The notes under the pieces: generated by a model
Seen by the model: the letters and a program-made list of their open reading frames with translations, nothing else
What the model was told of the DNA's origin: nothing
The model's database searches: none
DNA from: Streptomyces mashuensis
GTDB lineage: Bacteria > Actinomycetota > Actinomycetes > Streptomycetales > Streptomycetaceae
DNA length: 64,000 nucleotides
Assembly (NCBI RefSeq): GCF_014654785.1
Contig: NZ_BNBD01000016.1
Location: 1 to 64,000, forward strand
Direction of reading: 5' to 3'
Position numbers and translations under genes: made by a program
Part shown: positions 34,409-42,514 of the stretch, one piece after another
Position numbering within the stretch: position 1 is the stretch's first letter
How the letters are laid out: each line of letters starts with the position of its first letter

Positions 34409-35335
34409 TCAGGCGGCGGTGTGGGCGCCGGTCATCAGGGCGGCGAGGTCCTCGGGGGCGATCCAGGAGGGCGGGGGCGGCTGGCCCCAGCTGAAGAAGC
34501 TCTCGTTCACGTCGAAGACCTCGGGGTCCCACAGCTGGTCGTCGACGATGCAGTCCATGTCGGAGTAGTACTCGGTGAAGTTGCCGGCCGGGTCCTTGAG
34601 GTACCAGAAGAAGTTGGACCCGATGTGGTGGCGGCCGAAGCCCCAGATGTGGCGTTCGGGGTGGTCCTCCAGCATGGCCATGGCGCCGCGCCCGATGTCG
34701 TCGACGTCGTCGACCTGCCACGAGGTGTGGTGGAGGAAGGGGACGGGCGCGGCGAGGACGAGGATGTTGTGGTGGTCGGTGGTGCAGCGCAGGAAGGCGC
34801 CGGCGTCGCCCAGCGAGTCGCTGACCTTGAAGCCGAGGCCGTCGCCGAAGAAGGCGGCGGTCGTCCGGGGGTCGGGGGTGCCGAGGACGGCGTGGCCGAG
34901 CTTGCTGGGCCGCACCCGCCCAGGGCGGAGGATGCCCGGTGCCCGCCCGGCGGTGCGTTCCTCGCGGCCGGGCCCGTTGTACGGGGTGGGGGGCGTGGCG
35001 GGCGGGACGGCGCGGGGCTCCACCTGGAGGACGGCGCGGGCGCCGGTGACGGGGTCAGCAGCGGTGAGGCGGTCACCGGGGCCGGTGGTGGCGGGGACGC
35101 CCATGCGGTGGAGGCGGGCGGCGGCCGCGGCGAGGTCGCCGGGGTCGTCGGCGCCGATCCGCATCTCCACCAGGCGGCGGGTGGGGGCGGGCACGATCCG
35201 CAGCTGGCGGCCGCCGTCGCGGGTGGTGAACCAGCCGTCGGCGTCCTGCCGGAGGCCGAGCTCGGTGTAGTAGGGGGCCGTTCCGGCGGGGTCGGGGACG
35301 CCGATGGTGACGGAGGAGAGGCGGTGCAGGGGCAT
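34409..35335 (-). CDS. Extradiol (VOC-fold) ring-cleavage dioxygenase
   Basis: 308 residues, two-module VOC/BphC-like layout: a vestigial N-terminal module (LSSVTIGVPDPAGTAPYYTE) and a C-terminal catalytic module from about 145. Ferrous-iron ligands are visible: His in KLGHAVLGTPD, His in FLHHTSWQVDD and Glu in GNFTEYYSDMD. The GFGRHHIGSNFFWYLKDP stretch is typical of type I extradiol enzymes that open catechol-like rings. It is the last gene of the cyclitol-type operon (39 bases after the GMC gene), suggesting cleavage or rearrangement of a vicinal diol intermediate. Confidence 0.88.
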   Translation of the reverse strand: MPLHRLSSVTIGVPDPAGTAPYYTELGLRQDADGWFTTRDGGRQLRIVPAPTRRLVEMRIGADDPGDLAAAAARLHRMGVPATTGPGDRLTAADPVTGARAVLQVEPRAVPPATPPTPYNGPGREERTAGRAPGILRPGRVRPSKLGHAVLGTPDPRTTAAFFGDGLGFKVSDSLGDAGAFLRCTTDHHNILVLAAPVPFLHHTSWQVDDVDDIGRGAMAMLEDHPERHIWGFGRHHIGSNFFWYLKDPAGNFTEYYSDMDCIVDDQLWDPEVFDVNESFFSWGQPPPPSWIAPEDLAALMTGAHTAA

Positions 35336-35374
35336 GACGGCTCCTTCGGGTCTCGGGCGGGTCGGGGTGTCGTG

Positions 35375-36937
35375 TCACGGGTCCCGCAGGACGGCCCGGC
35401 GGGCCGCGCGCAGGGCCTGCGCGACGATGGTGAGGGTGGGGTTGACCGCGGCGGACGAGGGGAAGAACCCGCCGTCGACGACGAACAGGTTGGGCACCTC
35501 GTGGCTGCGGCAGTAGGGGTCGAGGACGGACCGGGCCGGGTCGTGGCCGGCGACGGTGGTGCCGCACTGGTGGCCGGTGTGTTCGACGCCCATGCGGTGG
35601 GTGAGGACGAGGGGGTGGCCGGCGCGGCGCATCATCCGGGCCCCGGCGGCGACGAGGCGGCGGTGGGCGCGGGCGTTGACGGGCCGCCAGTGCAGAGTGA
35701 TGCCGCCGTCGGGGCCCAGCAGCACCCGGTTGCCGGGGAGCGGCAGGTCCTCGGAGATCAGCCACCAGTCGACGCTGCGGTCGGCCAGCTCGCCGAGGAG
35801 ACGCCGGGGCACGTGCGGGTGCGCGGTGGCCATGGCGGCGGGGTGGACCTTGCCCATCAGCTGGAGGTTGCCCAGCGGGCGGGGGGTGTGGGGGCCGGCG
35901 TGGTAGTAGTCGTTGACGGCGAGGGTCTTCTGGAAGACGGCGGGGTCGCGGCGCGGGTCGACGGCCATGAGCATGCTGTTGTGGTGCAGCATCAGGTTGC
36001 GGCCCACGAGTCCGCTGCCGTTGCCGAGCCCGCCGGGGTGGGCGCCGCCCGCCGAGCGCAGCAGGAGCGCGGCGGAGTTGACGGCGCCGCAGGAGACGAC
36101 GACGGTGCCGGCGGTGATGGTGACGGGGTGGCCGTTGCGGTGGGCCTCGACGGCGGTCACGGTGCGCCCGGAGGCGCCGGTGCGCAGCCGGGAGACGTAC
36201 GTGTGGGTGAGCAGCCGCACGGTGGGCGAGCGCAGGGCCGGGCGCAGGGCGCGGGTCTCGGCGTCGCTCTTGGCGCCGACGCGGCAGGGGAAGCCGTCGC
36301 AGGTGCCGCAGCGCACGCAGGTGCCGCCCTCGCGCAGGTCGATGCCGAGTTCGAGGGGGTGGGGGTGGAGGCCCTGGGCGCGCAGGCGTTCGGCGAGTTC
36401 GGCGATGCGGGGGGCGTGGGCGACGGGCGGGTGGGGGTGGGGGCCGGAGCGGGCGGGTTCGGTGGGGTCCTGGCCGGCGCGGCCGTGCACCCGGTAGAGG
36501 CGTTCGGCCTCGGCGTAGTACGGCTCCAGGTCGGCGTAGGGGAAGGGCCAGGCCGGGGAGGTGCCGTCGGGGTGTTCGGCGGCCTCGAAGTCGCTCTCGC
36601 GCAGCCGGGGCAGGCTCGCGCCGTAGACCTTGGTGGTGCCGCCGACGTAGTAGTGGGCGGCGGGGGTGAAGGGGGTGCCGGCGGTGGTGTGCCAGGTCTC
36701 GGCGTTGCGGTAGCGGCCGTCGCCGAAGACGGCCTCCGGTGACCAGTTGGCGGCCTCGCGGGGCAGGAAGCCGCCGCGTTCGACGACGAGGACGCGGGCG
36801 CCGGTGGCGGCCAGGGCCCAGGCCACGGTGGCGCCTCCGGCGCCGGAGCCGATGACCGCGACGTCGGCGTCGTAGTGGCTGTCGTCGCGCCGGACGACGG
36901 GCGGGGTGCCGGGTCCCCAGATGCCGGTGGTGGTCAT
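35375..36937 (-). CDS. GMC-family FAD oxidoreductase
   Basis: 520 residues. FAD fold VAVIGSGAGGATVAWALA, then HYYVGGTTKVYGASLPRL, a Cys-rich stretch GGTCVRCGTCDGFPCR at about 215-230, and the C-terminal GMC signature HQCGTTVAGHDPARSVLD plus VDGGFFPSSAAVNPTLTIV carrying the catalytic His/Asn region. It should oxidise an alcohol to a carbonyl, as expected for ketone formation on a cyclitol. The start overlaps the VOC gene upstream by 4 bases, so it is firmly part of the operon. Confidence 0.92.
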   Translation of the reverse strand: MTTTGIWGPGTPPVVRRDDSHYDADVAVIGSGAGGATVAWALAATGARVLVVERGGFLPREAANWSPEAVFGDGRYRNAETWHTTAGTPFTPAAHYYVGGTTKVYGASLPRLRESDFEAAEHPDGTSPAWPFPYADLEPYYAEAERLYRVHGRAGQDPTEPARSGPHPHPPVAHAPRIAELAERLRAQGLHPHPLELGIDLREGGTCVRCGTCDGFPCRVGAKSDAETRALRPALRSPTVRLLTHTYVSRLRTGASGRTVTAVEAHRNGHPVTITAGTVVVSCGAVNSAALLLRSAGGAHPGGLGNGSGLVGRNLMLHHNSMLMAVDPRRDPAVFQKTLAVNDYYHAGPHTPRPLGNLQLMGKVHPAAMATAHPHVPRRLLGELADRSVDWWLISEDLPLPGNRVLLGPDGGITLHWRPVNARAHRRLVAAGARMMRRAGHPLVLTHRMGVEHTGHQCGTTVAGHDPARSVLDPYCRSHEVPNLFVVDGGFFPSSAAVNPTLTIVAQALRAARRAVLRDP

Positions 36938-37524
36938 GCGGGGGCCTCCTCGGGCGGGGCCGCCGGCCGGAACAGGCGGACGGCGGTGTGCTGTTCGTAG
37001 GGCAGTCCGTCGGGGGCGTGGACGAGTTCGAGGTGCAGGCCCCAGGGGGTGGCGAGGTAGACCCAGCGGGTGCCGCGGATGGGGCCCTCGTTCACCTGCT
37101 GCGGCTCGCCGAGCATCCGTACGCCGGGGACGGCGGTGAGGCGGCGGACGGAGGCGTCGAAGTCGTCGGTCCACAGGGCCAGGTGGTGGCCGCCCCAGTC
37201 GCTGTTGCCGGGCATGCGCCGGCGCCGGTCCGGGCCGCTGTACTCGAACAGTTCGAGGTTGAGGGTGGGGCCGAGGCGGAGCATGGCGATGTGCGCGGTG
37301 GAGCGCGGGTGGACGCCGAGCTGCCGCCGCATCCAGTCGCCGTGGGGGTCGGGGTCGGCGACGGGCCCGGTGCGGTAGGCGGTCTCGGCGCCCAGGACGC
37401 CGGTGAAGAAGGCGACGGCCTCGTCCAGGTCGGGCACGGTGAAGGCGACGTGGTGGACGGCGCGCACACCGGGCACGCCCGGGCGGGCGGGAGCGGGGGC
37501 AGGGGTCGTGGCGGGGGTGGTCAT
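36934..37524 (-). CDS. VOC-superfamily protein, candidate cyclitol epimerase
   Basis: 196 residues, one VOC domain with all four metal-ligand positions: His in VHHVAFTVPDL, Glu in LNLELFEYSG, His in GGHHLALWTDDF and Glu in GLHLELVHAPDG. In the cetoniacytone A cluster the VOC protein CetB epimerises 2-epi-5-epi-valiolone (established, from memory); the neighbouring cyclase gene makes the same role likely here. The start overlaps the upstream cupin stop by 4 bases and its own stop overlaps the GMC start by 4. A lyase or dioxygenase role is not excluded. Confidence 0.85.
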   Translation of the reverse strand: MTTPATTPAPAPARPGVPGVRAVHHVAFTVPDLDEAVAFFTGVLGAETAYRTGPVADPDPHGDWMRRQLGVHPRSTAHIAMLRLGPTLNLELFEYSGPDRRRRMPGNSDWGGHHLALWTDDFDASVRRLTAVPGVRMLGEPQQVNEGPIRGTRWVYLATPWGLHLELVHAPDGLPYEQHTAVRLFRPAAPPEEAPA

Positions 37525-37922
37525 GGTGTCGGCTCCTCGGGGGTGTGGTCCCCGGTCGTGTCGGGGGTGCGGGGCGGGAGGTGCCGGGTGACGGCCGGCG
37601 GGGTGAGGGTGAGGCAGAGCAGGTCGGCGCCCTCCGGTCCGGCGCGCAGGGTGACGTCCTCGCCGTGGGGGGCCAGGAGCAGGTCGCCGGTGTGCAGTGG
37701 GGTGCCGGTGCCGGTGGTGAGGGTGCCGCGCAGGACGTACCAGGCGGCCTCGGTGCCGTCGCGGCCGGTGAGGGCGTAGTGGGCGCCGGGGGCCAGGCCC
37801 ACCCGGTCGACGGCCTCGCACTCGCTGTGCAGCATGCCGCGCCGGGCGAGGCAGCGGACGCGGACGTGTTCGCGTCCGCCGGCGAGGAGGACCGCGGCGC
37901 GCCGGCCGGCGTTGACGATCAT
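37521..37922 (-). CDS. Small cupin protein
   Basis: 133 residues. A compact jelly roll: VGLAPGAHYALTGRDGTEAA then LTTGTGTPLHTGDLLLAP, with the second cupin motif weak; only part of the metal-binding His/Glu set is clear. It sits between the double cupin and the VOC gene with 4-base overlaps on both sides, so its product is needed with theirs. Isomerase, dioxygenase or chaperone-like roles are all possible. Confidence 0.8.
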   Translation of the reverse strand: MIVNAGRRAAVLLAGGREHVRVRCLARRGMLHSECEAVDRVGLAPGAHYALTGRDGTEAAWYVLRGTLTTGTGTPLHTGDLLLAPHGEDVTLRAGPEGADLLCLTLTPPAVTRHLPPRTPDTTGDHTPEEPTP

Positions 37923-38659
37923 CGCTGCTCCTCGGTGGGGACGGCCAGGACGGCGTGGAAGTACTCCAGGCCGTGTGTGCCGGCCCGGAGCTCGGCGTGG
38001 GTGCCGAGCGGCAGGGTCAGGGCGACGCCGGCGGCGAGGGGGACGCGTGCGGAGGCGGTCCGCGCGGTGCCGGTGCCCTCGGTGACGTAGAGGGTGTGCT
38101 CGACGCCCCGGGCGGTCAGCGCGGCCGTGCCGGCGGGCAGCAGGCGGGTGACGCGCACGGTGCGCAGCGGCCCGGTGAGGACGGTGGAGGCGTCCACCGG
38201 GCCGGCCTGGTGCAGGTCGGGGACGACGGTGCTGCGGGAGGGGCCGGTGGGGTGCATGACGGTGTCCTTGGTGGGTCGCTGGGTGGGGTCCTTGGTGGCG
38301 TGCGGGGCGGGGAGTTCGACGACGAGCCAGGAGAGCGGCTCCTCGCCGGTGTTGCGCAGCCCGTGCCGGCTGCCGGCCGCGGTGAGGACGGTGGTGCCGG
38401 GGCGTACGGGGCAGGGGCGGCCGTCGAGGGTGAGCTCGCCGCGGCCGGTGAGGACGTGGTAGAGCTCCTCGGTGCGGGTGTGCCGGTGTTCGCCGCTGAC
38501 GCCGCCCGGCGGCAGCCAGGCCCACTCGACGGCCTCCCAGCCGCCGTGCAGTCCGGCGCGGCGGGCCAGGCACGTCCAGCGCGACAGGCCCTCGGCGGCG
38601 TGCACGCCGTGCACGTCGGCCGGCTCGTGGACGGTGGCGACGACGACTGCCTCACGCAT
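37919..38659 (-). CDS. Bicupin protein
   Basis: 246 residues in two cupin halves. The N-terminal half is well conserved: PPGGVSGEHRHTRTEELYHV (His, His, Glu), GTTVLTAAGSRHGLRNTG (distal His). The C-terminal half (about 140-245) keeps the fold (GVEHTLYVTEGTG, GVALTLPLGTHAEL) with fewer metal residues. Likely a metal-dependent isomerase or oxygenase of the cyclitol pathway. ATG at 38659 overlaps the cyclase stop codon by 8 bases; the stop overlaps the next cupin by 4. Confidence 0.85.
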   Translation of the reverse strand: MREAVVVATVHEPADVHGVHAAEGLSRWTCLARRAGLHGGWEAVEWAWLPPGGVSGEHRHTRTEELYHVLTGRGELTLDGRPCPVRPGTTVLTAAGSRHGLRNTGEEPLSWLVVELPAPHATKDPTQRPTKDTVMHPTGPSRSTVVPDLHQAGPVDASTVLTGPLRTVRVTRLLPAGTAALTARGVEHTLYVTEGTGTARTASARVPLAAGVALTLPLGTHAELRAGTHGLEYFHAVLAVPTEEQR

Positions 38660-39878
38660 GGCCGGCCACCGCCGTCCGTGCGTGGTACTCCTTCAGATGG
38701 GCGGCGGCCGCGGCGAGTTCGTCCGGCGTGAGGTCGTCGACGAAGACAGCGCCGCCGATGCCGACGGGAAGGGGCAGCCGCTGGCTGCCGTCGCGGTGCC
38801 GGACGGTGTCGGCGAGCGCCTCCTCCAGGACGGCGGGGGCGCACAGCCGGTGCCAGACGGGCAGCCGCAGGGCGCGCATCAGGTCCAGGACCCGCCGCCG
38901 CTCCGCGGGGCGCACCAGGCCGCGCCGTTCGGCGACGACGGTGGTGAGCGCCATGTCGAGGCAGACGGCCTCACCGTGCAGCAGCTCGGGCAGGGCCCGC
39001 ATCTCCAGGGTGGGGCTGAAGGAGTGGCCGTAGTCGACGACCCGTTCCAGCTCGTGCTCCCACAGGTTGCCCTGGAGCTCCTCCAGCATGCCGTGCACGG
39101 CGCGGCCCAGGACCTCGCGGGCCACGGGGCGCAGGGCGGGGCCGCCCTGGAAGCGTTCGGCGATCAGCCGGGGGCCGTACGCCTCCAGCAGGCGGAACAG
39201 TGCCCGGTCCTTGATGAGGGCCAGCTTGAGGATCTCCGCGGTGCCGTTGCCGACGTGGCGCCGGTCGAGGGTGGCCAGGAAGGCGGGGTCCAGCAGGGTC
39301 TGCGCGGCGGGGTGGTAGGTGCCGAGCCGGTTCTTGTACGGGCCGAAGTTGACGCCGGTCTTGGCACCGACGCCCGCGTCGACCAGGCCGACGAGGGTGG
39401 TGGGCACGCGCACGTAGGGGGTGCTGCGGCGGTAGAGGCTGCACGCCAGGCCGACGACGTCGAGGAGGACGCCGCCGCCGAGGGCGACGACGGGTTCGCT
39501 GCGCCGGGCGACGCCGAACCGGTCCATGGCCTCCACCACGGAGAAGACGGCGTCCATCGTCTTGAGTCGCTCGTGGGCGGTGAGCACGTGGACGGCGTGG
39601 TCCAGGCCGCGGGCGGCGCAGTAGGCGCGGACGCGGTCGCCGTACAGCTCGTCCACGGTGGTCTCGACGACGAGCAGCCGGCGGGCCGGCGCGGGCCCGG
39701 GGGCGGGGGCGGGGGCGCCGGCGCGGGCGAGCGCGGGGTTGCGCGGGTCCAGCACGTCCGGCGTGAAGGCGACCTCGTAGCGGACGGGTTTGGCGGTGCT
39801 CACGGTCCAGGAGCGGACGGGCTCGCCGGCGGTGAACAGGCCGTGCGGGTGCGGGGGGCGGGGGGCCAGGGTGGTCAC
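38652..39878 (-). CDS. Sedoheptulose 7-phosphate cyclase (2-epi-5-epi-valiolone synthase type)
   Basis: 408 residues. NAD-binding VVALGGGVLLDVVGLACSLY, then VRVPTTLVGLVDAGVGAKTG and NFGPYKNRLGTYHPAAQTLL, typical of valiolone-type cyclases and unlike dehydroquinate synthase. Zinc ligands are intact: Glu in GTAEILKLAL, His in DYGHSFSPTLEM and His in LLHGEAVCLD. The C-terminal HRDGSQRLPLPVGIGG also fits EEVS. It should close sedoheptulose 7-phosphate to a C7 cyclitol (2-epi-5-epi-valiolone), the first step to validamycin-, acarbose- or cetoniacytone-like products. Separating EEVS from sister cyclases (EVS, DDGS) needs an alignment. Confidence 0.9.
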   Translation of the reverse strand: MTTLAPRPPHPHGLFTAGEPVRSWTVSTAKPVRYEVAFTPDVLDPRNPALARAGAPAPAPGPAPARRLLVVETTVDELYGDRVRAYCAARGLDHAVHVLTAHERLKTMDAVFSVVEAMDRFGVARRSEPVVALGGGVLLDVVGLACSLYRRSTPYVRVPTTLVGLVDAGVGAKTGVNFGPYKNRLGTYHPAAQTLLDPAFLATLDRRHVGNGTAEILKLALIKDRALFRLLEAYGPRLIAERFQGGPALRPVAREVLGRAVHGMLEELQGNLWEHELERVVDYGHSFSPTLEMRALPELLHGEAVCLDMALTTVVAERRGLVRPAERRRVLDLMRALRLPVWHRLCAPAVLEEALADTVRHRDGSQRLPLPVGIGGAVFVDDLTPDELAAAAAHLKEYHARTAVAGHA

Positions 39879-39888
39879 GGTGTTCTCC

Positions 39889-41055
39889 TCACGGGAGGCG
39901 GGACCCCGGGCGGGGCCGGAACGTCACGTCCTTCACCACGCTGGGCGTCCCGCCGCCCCGGGCGCATGAGCCCCCGGTCCCGGCCGGGTCCCGGTCCCTG
40001 TCCCGGCCGGGGGAGGGCGGGCGGGAGGGGGCGAGGGCGGCGCTCAGGGTGGGGTGGGCGACCTCGGTGACGGTGCTGCCCGCCGTCAGGTGGGGCCGGC
40101 CGAGGCCGTCGAGGAGCACCATGCCGACGGTGCCGGGGCCGCCGTCCCGCCGCAGCACGCGCAGCACGTCGGGGGGCGTGACGGGGGCCGGCAGCACGGC
40201 GGGCGCGCCCCAGCGGGCGAGCAGGGCGTGGTGGGCGCGTTCGCCGGCCGCGTCGAGCAGCCCGAGGCTGCGGGCGCAGCGGGCGGCCGCGAGCATGCCC
40301 AGGGCGACGGCGTCGCCGTACCGCAGGGCGCCGACGCCGAGCACGCGCAGGGCGTCGGCCACGGCGTGCCCGTAGCGGAAGGCGCCGGCGGGGCCCTCCT
40401 CCAGCGGGTCGTAGCAGGTGAGGGCGGTGCGGGCGTCGGCGCACAGGGCCAGGAAGGAGGCCAGGGCGGGCGCGTCGTACCGGCCGTCGGGGCGGAGCCG
40501 GGCGCACACCTGGTCGTACGAGGCGGGGCAGACGGACAGGACGTGCCGGACCAGGGCGTACAGCCCGGGCCGGACGGCGCCGGGGGCGAGGGTGCCGAGG
40601 AACTCCAGCTGGGCGCGGACCAGCGCGGGGACGGGCCGGGGCCCGGCGGGGCCGGCCAGGGACAGGGCGGTGTCGGACATGGCCGGGAGGGTGGTCGGCA
40701 GCAGCAGGGGGCGGCGGGTGCCGCGCGCGGCGAGGCGGGCGGCGGCGTCGACGACGCCGGTGCCGCCGAGCCCGACGACCACGGCGTCCTTGGGAAGGGT
40801 GCCGTTGCCGTCGGTGGGGGCCGTCCGCAGGAGGCGGGTGGGTGCGGCCCGGCGGAGGTGGTGCAGGACGCGGTCGACGTGGGGCGTGGGCACGCCGGTG
40901 TCGGTGACGAGGAGGAAGCCGCCGGCGTCCAGCCGGTGCGCGGCGTCCGTCAGCCCGTCCCACGAGGCGGGCCCGGCCCGCACCTGGAGCGGGAAGGCGG
41001 CGAGGCCGGAGCCGATGCTCCGGTCGAGGGTCACGGACGGAAGCAGGGAGGTCAT
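39889..41055 (-). CDS. Decayed 2-deoxy-scyllo-inosose synthase-like protein (DHQS superfamily pseudoenzyme)
   Basis: 388 residues from ATG 41055. The overall order follows DOI synthases (NeoC/BtrC): FLLVTDTGVPTPHV, PTTLPAMSDTALSL, LEFLGTLAPGAVRPGLYALV, FRYGHAVADALRV, ALGMLAAARCARSLGLLDA. But the NAD motif GGGVxGN is GGTGVVDA, the zinc ligand Glu of GLCExxKN is Ala (GLYALVRH), and the HGE His is Tyr (LRYGDAV). Only one of three zinc ligands remains, so catalysis is unlikely. It is 10 bases before the intact cyclase gene and may be its structural or regulatory partner. The Arg/Asp/Pro-rich tail of about 60 residues is unusual. Confidence 0.85.
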   Translation of the reverse strand: MTSLLPSVTLDRSIGSGLAAFPLQVRAGPASWDGLTDAAHRLDAGGFLLVTDTGVPTPHVDRVLHHLRRAAPTRLLRTAPTDGNGTLPKDAVVVGLGGTGVVDAAARLAARGTRRPLLLPTTLPAMSDTALSLAGPAGPRPVPALVRAQLEFLGTLAPGAVRPGLYALVRHVLSVCPASYDQVCARLRPDGRYDAPALASFLALCADARTALTCYDPLEEGPAGAFRYGHAVADALRVLGVGALRYGDAVALGMLAAARCARSLGLLDAAGERAHHALLARWGAPAVLPAPVTPPDVLRVLRRDGGPGTVGMVLLDGLGRPHLTAGSTVTEVAHPTLSAALAPSRPPSPGRDRDRDPAGTGGSCARGGGTPSVVKDVTFRPRPGSRLP

Positions 41056-41192
41056 CTGGGGGCTCGCAGACGGGCGGTCGCCCGGCGGGGGTGGTTGCCC
41101 TCCCACCGTCGGCCGCCCCGGGCCCCGGGCACATGAGGCGCCGGCCCCGTCGCCGCCCCGGTGCGCGGTCCCGGGTGGGGTTCAGCAGAGGT

Positions 41193-41762
41193 TCAGTAGA
41201 GGAAGGGCACCAGGCGCTTGGTGTCGCGCCGGTAGCCGGCGTACTCCGCGCCGAACGCGGCCAGCAGCAGGCGTTCCTCGGCGGCGATGCGCCAGCTGTA
41301 GGCGGCCAGCAGCACCGCGGCGACGAGGAGGAACGCGATCCAGCCCGCGGTGGCCAGGGCGTAGCCGGACCACACGAGGAGGCTGCCGCTGTAGCCGGGG
41401 TGCCGGATCAGGCGGTACGGGCCCTCGCGGACGACCCGGTGGCCCTCGGTGGTGCGCAGCGTACGGGTGTAGAACCGGCCCAGCGTGCGCATCCCCCAGG
41501 CGCGCACCGCGAGGCCGGCGACGGCGAGGGCGACGCCAGCCCACCGCCACGGGGTGGGCACCCGCCCGGCGTCGTGACCGGCCAGCAGGACGACGAGGAC
41601 GACGGACAGCGCGTAGGCGGCCAGCAGCAGCCGGGTGCTGCCGCGGTCGCCGGCGCCGCCCTGCCAGCTCGCGGTGCCGGAGTCGTCGCGGCGGCGGAGC
41701 AGCACCTCGTACCCGGCCCACAGGACGACGGCCGCGATGGCCAGCACACTCGGGAGCGCCAT
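41193..41762 (-). CDS. ICMT/PEMT-like membrane methyltransferase
   Basis: 189 residues with about four to five membrane helices and the conserved C-terminal signature of the isoprenylcysteine methyltransferase / NnrU-like superfamily: YRLIRHPGYSGSLLVWSGY, then RIAAEERLLLAAFGAEYAGYRRDT. It uses SAM to methylate a small or lipid-anchored acceptor at the membrane. It stands 137 bases before the DOI synthase-like gene and 30 bases after the NTF2-like gene, in the same direction, probably in the same transcript. Acceptor unknown. Confidence 0.85.
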   Translation of the reverse strand: MALPSVLAIAAVVLWAGYEVLLRRRDDSGTASWQGGAGDRGSTRLLLAAYALSVVLVVLLAGHDAGRVPTPWRWAGVALAVAGLAVRAWGMRTLGRFYTRTLRTTEGHRVVREGPYRLIRHPGYSGSLLVWSGYALATAGWIAFLLVAAVLLAAYSWRIAAEERLLLAAFGAEYAGYRRDTKRLVPFLY

Positions 41763-41792
41763 GGAGGGATACTGCCCGGCCGGGCGGCAGGG

Positions 41793-42275
41793 TCATGCCT
41801 CCGTACGTCCGTGCGCCTCCTCCGGGAGGACCGGGGGTTCGCCGGTGGTCCAGACGGGCTCGATGCGCATCTCGTGGAAGCGCCAGCCGGCGGGGGTGCG
41901 GACCACGTCGGTCTCGTAGTGGGCGCCCACGGTGAAGAGGGGCGTGGCGCCCGCGCCGCGCTGCCGGAGGGTGGCGTCGTGGTGCACGTGCGTCATGACG
42001 GCGTTCCAGGAGACGGTGGCATGGCCGGTGGCCGGGTCGCCGTCGACGAGGACGCCGGTGGCGACGTGCTGGGTGCGGGCGAAGCGGCCGAGCGCGGTGG
42101 CGGTGTGGCGGACGGTGGCGGCGGCGCCCTCGGTCGTGCCGATGGGCGTCACGGTGCGGACGTCGTCCGTGAGGTAGGTGCGGGCCCATTCCTCGTCGAT
42201 GCGGCGTTCGTCCAGGGAGCGGAAGAAGCGGTTGACCAGGGTGGTGAGGGCGGCGTGGTCCGGCTGTGCGTTCAT
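41793..42275 (-). CDS. SnoaL/NTF2-like small protein
   Basis: 160 residues of the cone-shaped NTF2 fold: FFRSLDERRIDEEWARTYLT, GTTEGAAATVRHTATALGRF, HVATGVLVDGDPATGHATVS and VGAHYETDVVRTPAGWRFHEM. Members include cyclases, isomerases, dehydratases and binding proteins; SnoaL_4-type members are frequent in antibiotic clusters. First gene of the minus-strand cyclitol operon. A MerR-like 19-bp-spacer promoter lies so close that the transcript should begin at or next to the ATG. Confidence 0.85.
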   Translation of the reverse strand: MNAQPDHAALTTLVNRFFRSLDERRIDEEWARTYLTDDVRTVTPIGTTEGAAATVRHTATALGRFARTQHVATGVLVDGDPATGHATVSWNAVMTHVHHDATLRQRGAGATPLFTVGAHYETDVVRTPAGWRFHEMRIEPVWTTGEPPVLPEEAHGRTEA

Positions 42276-42282
42276 GGCGCCG

Positions 42283-42313
42283 AGCCTGCCGCCTCAACCG
42301 CGGTCGAGGTCAA
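42283..42313 (-). promoter_or_regulatory. MerR-type promoter of the cyclitol operon
   Basis: On the minus strand: -35 TTGACC (42313-42308), 19-base spacer containing TCGACCGCGGTTGAGG, and -10 CAGGCT (42288-42283), with the ATG at 42275. An over-long 19-base spacer filled by a palindrome is the hallmark of MerR-family control. The palindrome recurs almost identically at 60478-60502. Expected transcript start is at or within a base or two of the ATG. Confidence 0.6.
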
Positions 42314-42317
42314 GGCG

Positions 42318-42349
42318 GGGGAAAGGCAGGGGAAAGGCAGGGGAAGGCT
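42318..42349. repeat. Tandem 11-bp repeats between the cyclitol operon and SARP gene
   Basis: GGGGAAAGGCA at 42318-42328 and again at 42329-42339, then GGGGAAGGCT at 42340-42349. Read toward the cyclitol operon the unit is TGCCTTTCCCC. The array ends 5 bases before the -35 of the 42275 promoter. Tandem 11-bp units in front of a promoter are the usual target of SARP activators, and the adjacent divergent gene encodes one. Confidence 0.6.
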
Positions 42350-42514
42350 GGGCGGCCGGCCCGGGGCCCGGGGCGGGAGTGGAGTGGAAGATCTCACACC
42401 GTGGGGCCGCCCGGGGCCGCGTCCCGCCGTGCCGGCCCTTGTTTGAATCGTGTACCGGAGCGCGCCGGCGCGCGTTCCGCGTCATGTGTCACCGACAGAA
42501 AGGGCCGTCACGCG

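Noticed and set aside
39889..41055. Calling this gene a functional 3-dehydroquinate or DOI synthase
   Set aside because: Two of three zinc ligands and the NAD glycine motif are missing although the family layout is clear.
42460..42473. Perfect palindrome GCGCGCCGGCGCGC before the SARP start
   Set aside because: Alternating G/C palindromes of this length arise easily in such DNA; no second copy or promoter context supports a function.
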